Shown here: positions 1-5,590 of the stretch, piece by piece
Layout of the letters: every line of letters begins with the position of its first letter
Numbering within the stretch: position 1 is the first letter of the stretch
Assembly (NCBI GenBank): GCA_030593665.1
Contig: JAUVGS010000168.1
Location: forward strand, 1 to 5,590
Source: Chitinivibrionales bacterium
GTDB lineage: Bacteria > Fibrobacterota > Chitinivibrionia > Chitinivibrionales > JANQEN01
DNA length: 5,590 nt
Direction of reading: 5' to 3'
The notes under the pieces: generated by a model
The model's input: the letters and a program-made list of their open reading frames with translations, nothing else
Told to the model about the DNA's origin: nothing
Database searches by the model: none
Position numbers and translations under genes: made by a program

Positions 1-74
1 AAAACAAGAAAGCAATCTGTAAGGTACTAACGCGGGATAAACCCGCAAGTAAGTTCCTTATCAGATTCCTTTCT
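1..74. repeat. Palindromic intergenic repeat, copy 1
   Basis: This 74-base unit recurs at 135-208 with one difference (g at 8 versus a at 142). Bases 7-74 form an imperfect inverted repeat. Outer arms 7-28 and 52-74 pair with mismatches at 13/68 and 25/55 and one bulged T at 61. An inner stem GCGGG (32-36) pairs with CCCGC (42-46) around the loop ATAAA. I count about 27 pairs in total. The unit abuts the window edge, so further copies may lie to the left. No coding frame is evident. I do not recognise it as a named repeat family; it looks like a REP- or MITE-type dispersed palindrome. Confidence 0.85.
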
Positions 75-134
75 AACCGAAGAAAGCATTCGGAATAAAG
101 TATTGTAACAAATAAATTTGTAACCAATACCTAA
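75..134. repeat. Structured spacer between repeat copies (two small hairpins)
   Basis: These 60 bases separate the two full palindromic copies and contain two inverted repeats of their own. CCGAA (77-81) pairs with TTCGG (89-93) around a 7-base loop. GTATTG (100-105) pairs with CAATAC (125-130), enclosing CAAAT (109-113) and ATTTG (116-120). The heptamer TTGTAAC also occurs as a direct repeat at 103-109 and 118-124. The spacer does not recur between copies 2 and 3, where only two bases intervene. Its role is unknown. Confidence 0.6.
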
Positions 135-208
135 AAAACAAAAAAGCAATCTGTAAGGTACTAACGCGGGATAAACCCGCAAGTAAGTTCCTTATCAGAT
201 TCCTTTCT
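133..208 (-). terminator. Candidate intrinsic terminator of the three-gene operon, formed by repeat copy 2
   Basis: Read on the minus strand, the long hairpin of copy 2 is followed immediately by TTTTTTGTTTTTT (complement of 133-145), the layout of a Rho-independent terminator. It lies about 77 bases past the stop codon of the secreted-protein gene. Copy 1 has a similar but shorter tract (TTTCTTGTTTT). No better terminator hairpin is visible between 209 and 284. The stem is far longer than typical terminators and the assignment is an inference from position and T-tract. Confidence 0.4.
135..208. repeat. Palindromic intergenic repeat, copy 2
   Basis: This is the second full copy of the 74-base unit, offset by exactly 134 bases from copy 1 and identical at 73 of 74 positions. 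It folds the same way, with outer arms, a GCGGG/CCCGC inner stem and an ATAAA loop. The single change (a at 142) removes one pair near the base of the hairpin, so it is not compensatory. Near identity across both arms and loop suggests recent duplication or gene-conversion-like homogenisation. Confidence 0.85.
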
Positions 209-210
209 GA

Positions 211-240
211 AAAACAAAAAAGCAATCTGTAAGGTACTAA
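211..240. repeat. Palindromic intergenic repeat, truncated copy 3 (left arm only)
   Basis: These 30 bases match the first 30 bases of copy 2 (135-164) exactly, then diverge abruptly just before the GCGGG inner stem. Only two bases (209-210) separate it from copy 2. The matching right arm is not found elsewhere in the window. It therefore cannot fold into the full hairpin. This looks like a remnant left by deletion or by recombination between copies; a functional half-site is the alternative. Confidence 0.8.
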
Positions 241-284
241 TAGTCGTTTATAATTTCCAATTTCAAGCCGGGAACCGCTGCCTT

Positions 285-2006
285 TTACCGAAGAACCGTT
301 AACATATTTCTCTTTACGGAGCCATCATTATAGAGGTATTCAACCAGAAGGATTCCGGAAGAAAATCGAATCGGCAGTACACAAACATTTGAAGGCTGGG
401 TAATCGAGGTAGAGCCGATACAGCGTCCCGCAGGATTATATATGGATATGGCACGCATGTTGTATGGAAGGTCCTGAAAAGCCAGGCCCGTTGAAGTTCT
501 ATATATTGAAATGGGTTTAATAGCCTGCTTCTCACAGCCTTTATTGGTGGTTGTACCATCACCGTTTTGAATTGACAGGGTCTGGTTTCCCTGCTTGATG
601 GTTACCAGATCACCACTTTTCCATGGTTCCGTATGCCGAAATATTTTGTAACTCCAGTAATTCTTATAACTTATAGGATGGAAAACACCGAACCTTGTCT
701 GCATATATAGGACTACTGAATCCATATATAAAACAAGGGTTATCAGTGTATCGGCCAGTTCATTAAATCCCAGAACACAGGCAGTATCCGGATGCATATT
801 CATGACAGTATCGGTTAAAACTGTAGCATTATTGAGCTTTATAGCAGGAAGAGTATAATTATCATCGGGATCCGCAAGGATTATGGAGATAACTTCGGAA
901 TCAGGATTTTCGAATTTATATTCACCGCTATTTATAAAGTTGGCAACTTCTGCGGGAAGTATTGAGTAGGAGGTGGGTGTATCCTCAAGCGTGTATTTGT
1001 GAAATTGCCAGGAGTCATCCAACAGTTCCACACCTGCACCGTCCGTGCGGGGTATAAAATTGAAATATAGGTAATTCGCACTGCCAACAGTAAATTTACT
1101 CCACTGATTTCCTTTTTTCTTTAGAACAACACCCTCATTGCAGGCTGCACCTGTTGCGGAAATATGATTAATCGGTGTGGTTCCCGGCTGGCTGTGATAC
1201 ACAAAACTGCCGGATTGGTCTTCATAAATTTTACCGGACTGTGTTCCTGCTGCTGCAAGGCTGAATGCGGTGACCGTTTCGGTAGTATTAATATCGTGGA
1301 CCGACTCACTGCCCCAGGCGGTTCCATTCCATGAAAAGAAACGGATCAGGCCATGGGAGCCGGTAATCCAGACACAGGACTGGTTTCCCTTTGCAAGTGC
1401 GGGGCCGCCATACAGGCCGGTGATAGTGCAGCTTGGTGAGGGAAGTGCTATCGTAAGGGTATCTGTTCTGAAAATAGTATACGTTGCACCCACTATATGG
1501 TGTACGGCGATTTTATTTGATGCGGCTGCCGTGGCAAGAAATACGATATCCATATTAGCATTTGTATAGGCAAACACCCCGAATGAAGAACCGGTTGAGC
1601 CCACAGAACTTTCAACGGGATTATCTACGGTCATTTTCGGGTAGCTGGTATAGGTCGGTGGCGGTTCAAGAAGCGCATGTACCAGGTAAAGCTTATTTGA
1701 CGTTGTGGAAAACATGATGAGGTTATTGGTGTCATTCCCCGCGATAGAAGCCTTTACCGGCGTTAAACCGGTATATCCCGAAGAGAGATTATAGTCCAGG
1801 GTATCACCGCTGCGCTCCCAGTGCTTGTTGTCAAAGTGCGAATGCTGGAACAACAGATTGCTGTGGGTTGATGCGATATCTGCCGTGACAGATGAGAATA
1901 AACATACTAGTGTAAGAGCTATAGCAGTGAATGCATTCCCGGCACCTGTGTTCCCGGAACCGCTCAGGTTTTTATTCTTATTGCTGTGTTTAATTGTATC
2001 TGCCAT
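285..2006 (-). CDS. Secreted protein of unknown function with a T9SS type A-like C-terminal sorting domain
   Basis: This 573-residue protein is the third gene of the operon. It has a long polar N-terminus (about 1-25), a hydrophobic core (about 26-37) and a plausible signal peptidase I site after VTA (residue 42), indicating export. The middle (about 45-490) is rich in beta-strand-like, Gly/Ser/Thr/Asn stretches alternating with aromatic segments, such as residues 96-110, 152-169 and 211-231. This could be a beta-propeller, but I recognise no named domain. Residues about 498-573 resemble the type A sorting domain of type IX secretion: ISIYNPAGR (520-528), a central SSGILLVEY turn and strand (549-557), and a basic VKR near the end. 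If so, the protein crosses the outer membrane by T9SS and is anchored or released. The ATG at 2006 is preceded by a weak AGGA only 3 bases away; no better in-frame start is seen. It begins 12 bases after the lipoprotein stop. Export is well supported; the function is unknown. Confidence 0.85.
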   Translation of the reverse strand: MADTIKHSNKNKNLSGSGNTGAGNAFTAIALTLVCLFSSVTADIASTHSNLLFQHSHFDNKHWERSGDTLDYNLSSGYTGLTPVKASIAGNDTNNLIMFSTTSNKLYLVHALLEPPPTYTSYPKMTVDNPVESSVGSTGSSFGVFAYTNANMDIVFLATAAASNKIAVHHIVGATYTIFRTDTLTIALPSPSCTITGLYGGPALAKGNQSCVWITGSHGLIRFFSWNGTAWGSESVHDINTTETVTAFSLAAAGTQSGKIYEDQSGSFVYHSQPGTTPINHISATGAACNEGVVLKKKGNQWSKFTVGSANYLYFNFIPRTDGAGVELLDDSWQFHKYTLEDTPTSYSILPAEVANFINSGEYKFENPDSEVISIILADPDDNYTLPAIKLNNATVLTDTVMNMHPDTACVLGFNELADTLITLVLYMDSVVLYMQTRFGVFHPISYKNYWSYKIFRHTEPWKSGDLVTIKQGNQTLSIQNGDGTTTNKGCEKQAIKPISIYRTSTGLAFQDLPYNMRAISIYNPAGRCIGSTSITQPSNVCVLPIRFSSGILLVEYLYNDGSVKRNMLTVLR

Positions 2007-2018
2007 ATATCCTACAGG

Positions 2019-4169
2019 TTAGGGATAATATTTAAAAACAGCCTCTGTCTGGCCAAGATGGTCAGGATAATCAACATCAGACCCGCCAATAACATACATA
2101 GTATTATTATACGCACAAACGGCAAAAGAGTGTCGTGGTTTCGGCAGCTCTTTACGAACAATCCATGTGTCTGCCGAAGGATCAAAGACTTCAACATTTG
2201 CGATAAACTGTTTTGATGACATGGATATAAAACCACCGACCACATAGATTTTTCCCTGTAACACTGCTGCGCCAAAGTTCATACGGGGGAACAGCATATC
2301 TTTTACCGGGGTGATGGAATTATCAGCCGGATTGTACCGTTCTACTGTTTTTACCGGTTCGGGGTCGTTGGCCTGTCCACCGAGAATGTATACATTATCG
2401 TTAAGCACCACAACCTGATGGCTTGTGCGGGGAGTGCTCATTACCCCTTTTGAAATCCATGTGCCGGATTTTGGATCAAAGGCGTGGATACTGTCGGTAG
2501 GTGTATAGCTGCCGTCAACCTTGATGATACCGCCGAACACATAGATCGTATCCCGCACAACACAGGCAGCATGGCCGAACCGTATATAATTCATTTCCGG
2601 CGGATCTTCCCATACGTTGTTACCGGTATTATAGACTTCAATAGCAGTGTATTCTTGGCTGGTTGTATATCCGCCCATGACATAAAGGTTTTGCCCGACA
2701 GGGACGACAGTTGCCGAAATTCTTGCGGTTGGCATGGTACTGAATGATGACCATGAACTGTTGCCTGCAGTAAAGGATTCCAGGGAAGCAAGGGCAGTCT
2801 GTATCCATTGTACCCCGACAAAAAGGTCTTCAGCACCACCAATGATATAAAAGGTACTATCGACAACAGCGACGCCGGAGGAACGACGTGCATGGGTCAG
2901 CGGATAAAACTCTTCCCAGGTATTCAGCGGAATAATACCGTCAATAGTGACGATGCAACTGTCATGCCAGGTATCGCCTTTTTCATCGAGTACCTCAACA
3001 AATACGAGGTGTGCACCCATGTCCTGCCAGATATGCTTCAACGTGTCGTTTCCCTCTGTTGATGAAAGTGTTACAATGCGGACGGTATCCGGAGAGGTAC
3101 CCGTATACCAACGCAGGAGGATGTTTTTGCGGGTCTTATTAATAAAGCTGACCGCAAGGGTGATCTCATCTCCCGTGATAATGGTATCATTGGGGTCGGG
3201 AATGAGTGTCCAGGTGAAGAATGTGCGTACCATGGTCGGCGATGCGGCAATAACATCTGCTGCCGGTGAATAACAGCTCTCATTGGAAAGGGTATCGACA
3301 GCAGTCACCTGATATCGTAGCGCATAGGAATTGGTATCGGTCAGGTCGCTGAAAACCGTGTCATAAAACAGGGTGTCGGTTGCAGAACCGATCTTTACCG
3401 GTGTGTTGGGTCCGGATATGTTTTTTCTATAGATATAATAACCGGACAGGTCGGACAGACCGACATTTTCCCAGGAGAGCCGTACAATTCCTGCTGCGGT
3501 ATCACAGGTGCCTGCAATATAGCCGGGAGCGGGAGGCGCAACATTAATATCCCAGGTCAGATTGACTGTTTTCAGTTGTGTTGTGAAATTGGATATTACG
3601 ATAACACCTGTATCGGTTACTTCAATATACCCGGTATATCGGTAGGAGATAACATATTCCCCTTCAGGGATATTGCTGATAGTAAAATTGCCGTCCCCGT
3701 CAGAATAGGCATTAAACGAGGTGCCGTGGACATACACCAGGACTCCCGGGAAGGCCACACTGTCAAGAAATACCCGACCGCTGATCCTGCCCGGAACTCG
3801 CATAGTGTCAACACCTAAGTCAAGAGAGTCCTCAGCGTATATATAATTGATAGTATCGATATATACGACTAGAGAACTGTCCTCAGTATGCCCTTCAAGA
3901 GTATATACGCCGGCAGGAATGGTTACGATTTTGTATCTGCCGTAACTGTTCGTAGAAGCAAGATAAAAAATCGAGTTGGAATCAGCGGAAACGGTATCAA
4001 CACGTACAATAGCATTCTGAACCGGATTACCCAGGGTATCAACGAGGATGCCACCAATTGTCTCGGTCCCACTCCCACCGATATCTGCCGTTGGCGAATT
4101 GGAATTACAGCCGAGGCAGACCAGCAGCAATGCGCTGAGGCCTAAAAATGTTCTAAACCAATACCTCAT
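2019..4169 (-). CDS. Outer-membrane-type lipoprotein with carboxypeptidase-regulatory-like, FN3 and six kelch-repeat domains
   Basis: This 716-residue protein starts with a lipoprotein signal peptide: Arg at 2 and 6, a hydrophobic core at 8-19, and a lipobox ending GC with Cys21 as the likely lipidated residue. Position -3 is Cys rather than the usual Leu, a slight deviation; Asn22 rather than Asp gives no inner-membrane retention signal. Two carboxypeptidase-regulatory-like beta-sandwiches follow (about 36-122 and 126-205), both with the pattern G..V.D and later 'G.Y.I..IP.G.Y'. Then come an FN3-like domain (about 211-309) and a PKD/Ig-like domain (about 318-410). Six kelch repeats fill 416-716, their double glycines at 444, 499, 546, 597, 645 and 695, each after a Y-[IV]-hydrophobic strand. 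The start NTWEEF (416-421) supplies the W strand missing after the final blade, so the propeller probably closes by N/C pairing. The start ATG overlaps the regulator's stop as ATGA and lacks a clear ribosome binding site, suggesting translational coupling. Ligand and binding partner are unknown. Confidence 0.92.
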   Translation of the reverse strand: MRYWFRTFLGLSALLLVCLGCNSNSPTADIGGSGTETIGGILVDTLGNPVQNAIVRVDTVSADSNSIFYLASTNSYGRYKIVTIPAGVYTLEGHTEDSSLVVYIDTINYIYAEDSLDLGVDTMRVPGRISGRVFLDSVAFPGVLVYVHGTSFNAYSDGDGNFTISNIPEGEYVISYRYTGYIEVTDTGVIVISNFTTQLKTVNLTWDINVAPPAPGYIAGTCDTAAGIVRLSWENVGLSDLSGYYIYRKNISGPNTPVKIGSATDTLFYDTVFSDLTDTNSYALRYQVTAVDTLSNESCYSPAADVIAASPTMVRTFFTWTLIPDPNDTIITGDEITLAVSFINKTRKNILLRWYTGTSPDTVRIVTLSSTEGNDTLKHIWQDMGAHLVFVEVLDEKGDTWHDSCIVTIDGIIPLNTWEEFYPLTHARRSSGVAVVDSTFYIIGGAEDLFVGVQWIQTALASLESFTAGNSSWSSFSTMPTARISATVVPVGQNLYVMGGYTTSQEYTAIEVYNTGNNVWEDPPEMNYIRFGHAACVVRDTIYVFGGIIKVDGSYTPTDSIHAFDPKSGTWISKGVMSTPRTSHQVVVLNDNVYILGGQANDPEPVKTVERYNPADNSITPVKDMLFPRMNFGAAVLQGKIYVVGGFISMSSKQFIANVEVFDPSADTWIVRKELPKPRHSFAVCAYNNTMYVIGGSDVDYPDHLGQTEAVFKYYP

Positions 4170-5002
4170 AACTTGTTTTCGTCCCGCTCTTCGGAAAGGG
4201 GATAGATTTGGAAATTAAATTGATATACCCGATCAATTCGGTTGCGATCATTTTTAACTAAATCTAAGACATCCCGCCTGAAGATTGCAAGTTTTTCTTC
4301 TATCGCTTTGTAGGTTTCGGTAGACAGGCTTAACGTTAACGTAGAAATGCTGCGCTTGTCTTTCGGAAATCTATCAATTGCCTCTTTTCCCAGATCCATA
4401 GTTGTAAGCTGAAAATTGTGGATTGCCACAAGCGGAACATGAGGATATGAGGTAACCGTTTTATTGGTGACGCGGTAGGTATGGTCATCTTTCTCTTCAA
4501 TCAATCCCAGTTTCAACAGTAATTCAACGGATTTTCGTGCCTCAGATGCAGAAATAGAGGGATTGATCATCTTGCCCAGTTGGTTAAAATCTCCCCGGAA
4601 TGGAAAGTAGTTCAGTAATTCCCTGACAGCGACATTATACCATTTATCAAAATACTGATACTGCTCAGCGGTAAGCTCGTGCACTTTCGATTTGCGCATT
4701 GAAAGGAGCTTTTCAAAGTAATATTTTTTCCTGCTGTGCTCCTTGGCCTGATCATATAAAACAAGCAGTTCGAAGTATTCAGTTTCTTTCTTGTTGAATT
4801 TGAATAATTCTGCAAACTTGAAGATGATATTATTGGATATATTTCGTTTGCCCTGCAGGATATTAGTAAAAAACCCGGCTGATTTAAATCCGACCTTCTG
4901 CCCTATAAATCTGTATGAAAACGTTGACAATTTCTTTTTATTATTTTCATACAGATCCTTGAGGAGCTGTCGGTAGTCCAGATATTCGAAAACATTTATC
5001 AT
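4166..5002 (-). CDS. TIGR02147/DUF4423 family helix-turn-helix regulator
   Basis: The 278-residue product matches the TIGR02147 family, uncharacterised proteins abundant in Fibrobacter. Family hallmarks seen are the N-terminal VFEYLDYRQLLKDLY (4-18), the central FDKWYNVAVRELL (118-130) and the C-terminal VYQFNFQIYPLS (259-270). Residues 28-68 form an XRE-like helix-turn-helix (IGQKVGF then FFTNILQGKRNIS). Residues about 153-180 resemble a winged helix (ARKSVELLLKLGLIEE). No signal peptide or membrane segment is seen, so it is cytoplasmic and probably binds DNA; this is inferred from the fold, not shown for the family. I chose the ATG at 5002 because it begins at the family's usual N-terminus and has AGGAG (complement of 5014-5018) 11 bases upstream. 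An in-frame GTG (5014) and ATG (5011) are closer to or inside that ribosome binding site. It is the first gene of the operon and may regulate it. Confidence 0.93.
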   Translation of the reverse strand: MINVFEYLDYRQLLKDLYENNKKKLSTFSYRFIGQKVGFKSAGFFTNILQGKRNISNNIIFKFAELFKFNKKETEYFELLVLYDQAKEHSRKKYYFEKLLSMRKSKVHELTAEQYQYFDKWYNVAVRELLNYFPFRGDFNQLGKMINPSISASEARKSVELLLKLGLIEEKDDHTYRVTNKTVTSYPHVPLVAIHNFQLTTMDLGKEAIDRFPKDKRSISTLTLSLSTETYKAIEEKLAIFRRDVLDLVKNDRNRIDRVYQFNFQIYPLSEERDENKL

Positions 5003-5020
5003 AAGACACATCACTCCTTA

Positions 5021-5058
5021 CCCCTTATAAATATACCGGGGAAATGCATTTTTGTATA
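5021..5058 (-). promoter_or_regulatory. Candidate sigma70-like promoter with near-palindromic operator for the regulator operon
   Basis: On the minus strand, TATACA (complement of 5053-5058) and TATATT (complement of 5030-5035) are separated by 17 bases, giving 4/6 and 5/6 matches to the -35 and -10 consensus. Transcription would start near 5023, about 20 bases before the ATG at 5002. The -10 box sits inside a near-palindrome at 5021-5041: CCCC, one base, TATA, AA, TATA, two bases, GGGG. A further TATAGGGG lies at 5055-5062, with its GGGG exactly 21 bases from the previous one. Such symmetry over a promoter suggests a repressor site, possibly for the encoded HTH protein. No transcription data support it. 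Confidence 0.42.
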
Positions 5059-5069
5059 GGGGAAAGATT

Positions 5070-5110
5070 AAAAAAAGTGATTTTTTTGTTTTCCAGCAGA
5101 AAACACTTTT
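5070..5110 (-). terminator. Possible AT-rich intrinsic terminator between tatA and the regulator operon
   Basis: On the minus strand a 7-base stem TGTTTTC / GAAAACA (5105-5099 with 5093-5087) closes the loop TGCTG. It can extend, across an A-rich bulge, by pairing AAAAG (5110-5106) with CTTTT (5077-5073). A run of seven T follows (complement of 5070-5076). It lies between the tatA stop and the proposed operon promoter, a sensible place to end tatA transcription, though about 185 bases past the tatA stop. The stem has few G-C pairs, so efficiency is doubtful. Confidence 0.3.
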
Positions 5111-5295
5111 ATGTAGCTATATTGGGTAAGTTGTTAATAATAAAAGAAATAAAGGGATACTACAGGTCGGTTGTAAGGAGGCTTCTGCGCTCTCTGAGAA
5201 ACCACGTATCATCCAAATAAACAGCTATAACCTGAAGGCCGTTTGAGCTGCTCGCTTAACCTGCCATCAATAACAGCCGATAATTATTCTCTTTT
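5111..5295. other. Non-coding stretch between tatA and the operon control region
   Basis: Together with 5003-5110 this makes a gene-free gap of about 290 bases. In this part I see no ORF with a plausible start, no tRNA-like cloverleaf and no strong hairpin. CAGCT (5222-5226) can pair with AGCTG (5246-5250), and AACCTG occurs twice (5229-5234 and 5258-5263). Bases 5160-5280 look more G+C-rich than the flanks, which could hint at an untranslated RNA or a decayed gene, but nothing decides this. Confidence 0.5.
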
Positions 5296-5490
5296 TCAGG
5301 ATTTTCCTGCTTCTGATTCCGTGCTTTTAGTCACGTGCCCGATCTCTTTATCAACTTCTTTGGATGCTTTTTTGAACTCTTTAATTCCTTTTCCAAGGCC
5401 GCTGGCCAGTTCGGGGATTTTTTTCGCGCCAAAGAGAATAATGACTATGGCGAGAATTATCAGCAGTTCCTGTCCTCCCATGAAACCCAT
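5296..5490 (-). CDS. tatA: Twin-arginine translocase subunit TatA/TatE family
   Basis: The 64-residue protein has the full TatA plan. A short N-terminus is followed by one hydrophobic membrane helix (about 8-20), the Phe20-Gly21 hinge, and an amphipathic basic helix (about 22-45, with [20 protein letters not shown]). A short charged tail completes it. TatA oligomers form the conduit through which TatC-bound, folded substrates with twin-arginine signals cross the cytoplasmic membrane. Phe20 and Gly21 fall at the same numbers as in E. coli TatA, where residue 8 is Gln; here it is Glu8, a residue also typical of TatB. The short tail and motif favour TatA over TatB. The ATG has a strong AAGGAG (complement of 5497-5502) six bases upstream. 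AT-rich TATTAT/TATATA sequence at 5565-5578 could provide a -10 box, but the -35 would be outside the window. No tatB or tatC is nearby, and the gene seems separately transcribed from the operon downstream. Confidence 0.95.
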   Translation of the reverse strand: MGFMGGQELLIILAIVIILFGAKKIPELASGLGKGIKEFKKASKEVDKEIGHVTKSTESEAGKS

Positions 5491-5590
5491 ATGATGCTCC
5501 TTAAAAAGAAATGTTTTGTTGGAGTACTGAAAAAATTCAGACCTTCAAAACTCCTGTGATACCCTATATAATAATATACTTAATTTTTTT

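Noticed and set aside
1..208. Integron attC sites
   Set aside because: The size, bulged base and imperfect palindrome recall attC, but the ends lack the required RYYYAAC and GTTRRRY core boxes and no gene cassettes separate the copies.
1..240. CRISPR array
   Set aside because: Although a 30-base sequence occurs three times, the two full units are 74-base palindromes, the gaps are 60 and 2 bases, and there is no regular repeat-spacer alternation or cas gene.
266..287. Terminator hairpin immediately after the secreted-protein stop
   Set aside because: The GC-rich bases there give only about a 3-pair stem (CGG/CCG) with no following T-run on the minus strand.
1270..1569. Plus-strand ORF of 99 codons, and other plus-strand ORFs such as 2947-3273 and 3888-4145
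   Set aside because: They lie antisense inside the secreted-protein and lipoprotein genes, whose minus-strand frames carry clear signal peptides and domain motifs. The plus-strand products show no recognisable domains.
5160..5280. tRNA or small structured RNA in the more G+C-rich intergenic part
   Set aside because: I could not build a cloverleaf or a stable long hairpin; only 5-base stems were found, which are expected by chance.
5521..5554. Leader hairpin or attenuator upstream of tatA
   Set aside because: CTGAA/TTCAG (5527-5540) and GGAGT/ACTCC (5521-5525 with 5550-5554) are short, AT-rich and cannot form together with neat nesting; no leader peptide or T-tract accompanies them.
5243..5559. 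Plus-strand ORFs overlapping tatA (5243-5494 and 5335-5559)
   Set aside because: The minus-strand frame encodes a textbook TatA with a strong ribosome binding site; the plus-strand frames are shadows of it.

Overview
The window most resembles a chromosomal piece of a member of the Fibrobacterota, or a close relative in the Fibrobacteres-Chlorobi-Bacteroidetes group. Three protein-level clues support this. One gene is a clear TIGR02147/DUF4423 family regulator, a family strongly expanded in Fibrobacter and relatives. It is followed by a large multidomain lipoprotein. The last gene ends in a C-terminal domain resembling the type A sorting domain of the type IX secretion system. No ribosomal RNA or housekeeping marker is present, so the phylum assignment is an inference.

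All convincing genes lie on the minus strand. Reading in their direction, from high to low coordinates: a small tatA gene (5296-5490); a roughly 290-base spacer with a possible AT-rich terminator, a good sigma70-like promoter and a near-palindrome over its -10 box; then three tightly packed genes. These are a TIGR02147 regulator (4166-5002), a 716-residue lipoprotein with two carboxypeptidase-regulatory-like domains, an FN3 domain and six kelch repeats (2019-4169), and a 573-residue secreted protein with a T9SS-like tail (285-2006). Regulator and lipoprotein overlap by 4 bases (ATGA); lipoprotein and secreted protein are 12 bases apart. This is very probably one operon.

Downstream of the operon, bases 1-240 hold an intergenic block of palindromic repeats: two 74-base copies differing at one base, each able to fold into a long hairpin, plus a third copy cut off at its middle. 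The 60-base spacer between the full copies has two further hairpins. On the minus strand each copy ends in a T-rich tract, so the repeat could also terminate the operon.

Working model (inference): the cytoplasmic HTH protein controls a cell-surface module made of an outer-membrane kelch lipoprotein and a secreted partner protein, perhaps for recognising or binding an extracellular ligand. TatA belongs to the separate twin-arginine export pathway and appears to be an independent transcription unit. The most unusual elements are the palindromic repeat block and the regulator/lipoprotein/secreted-protein cassette.
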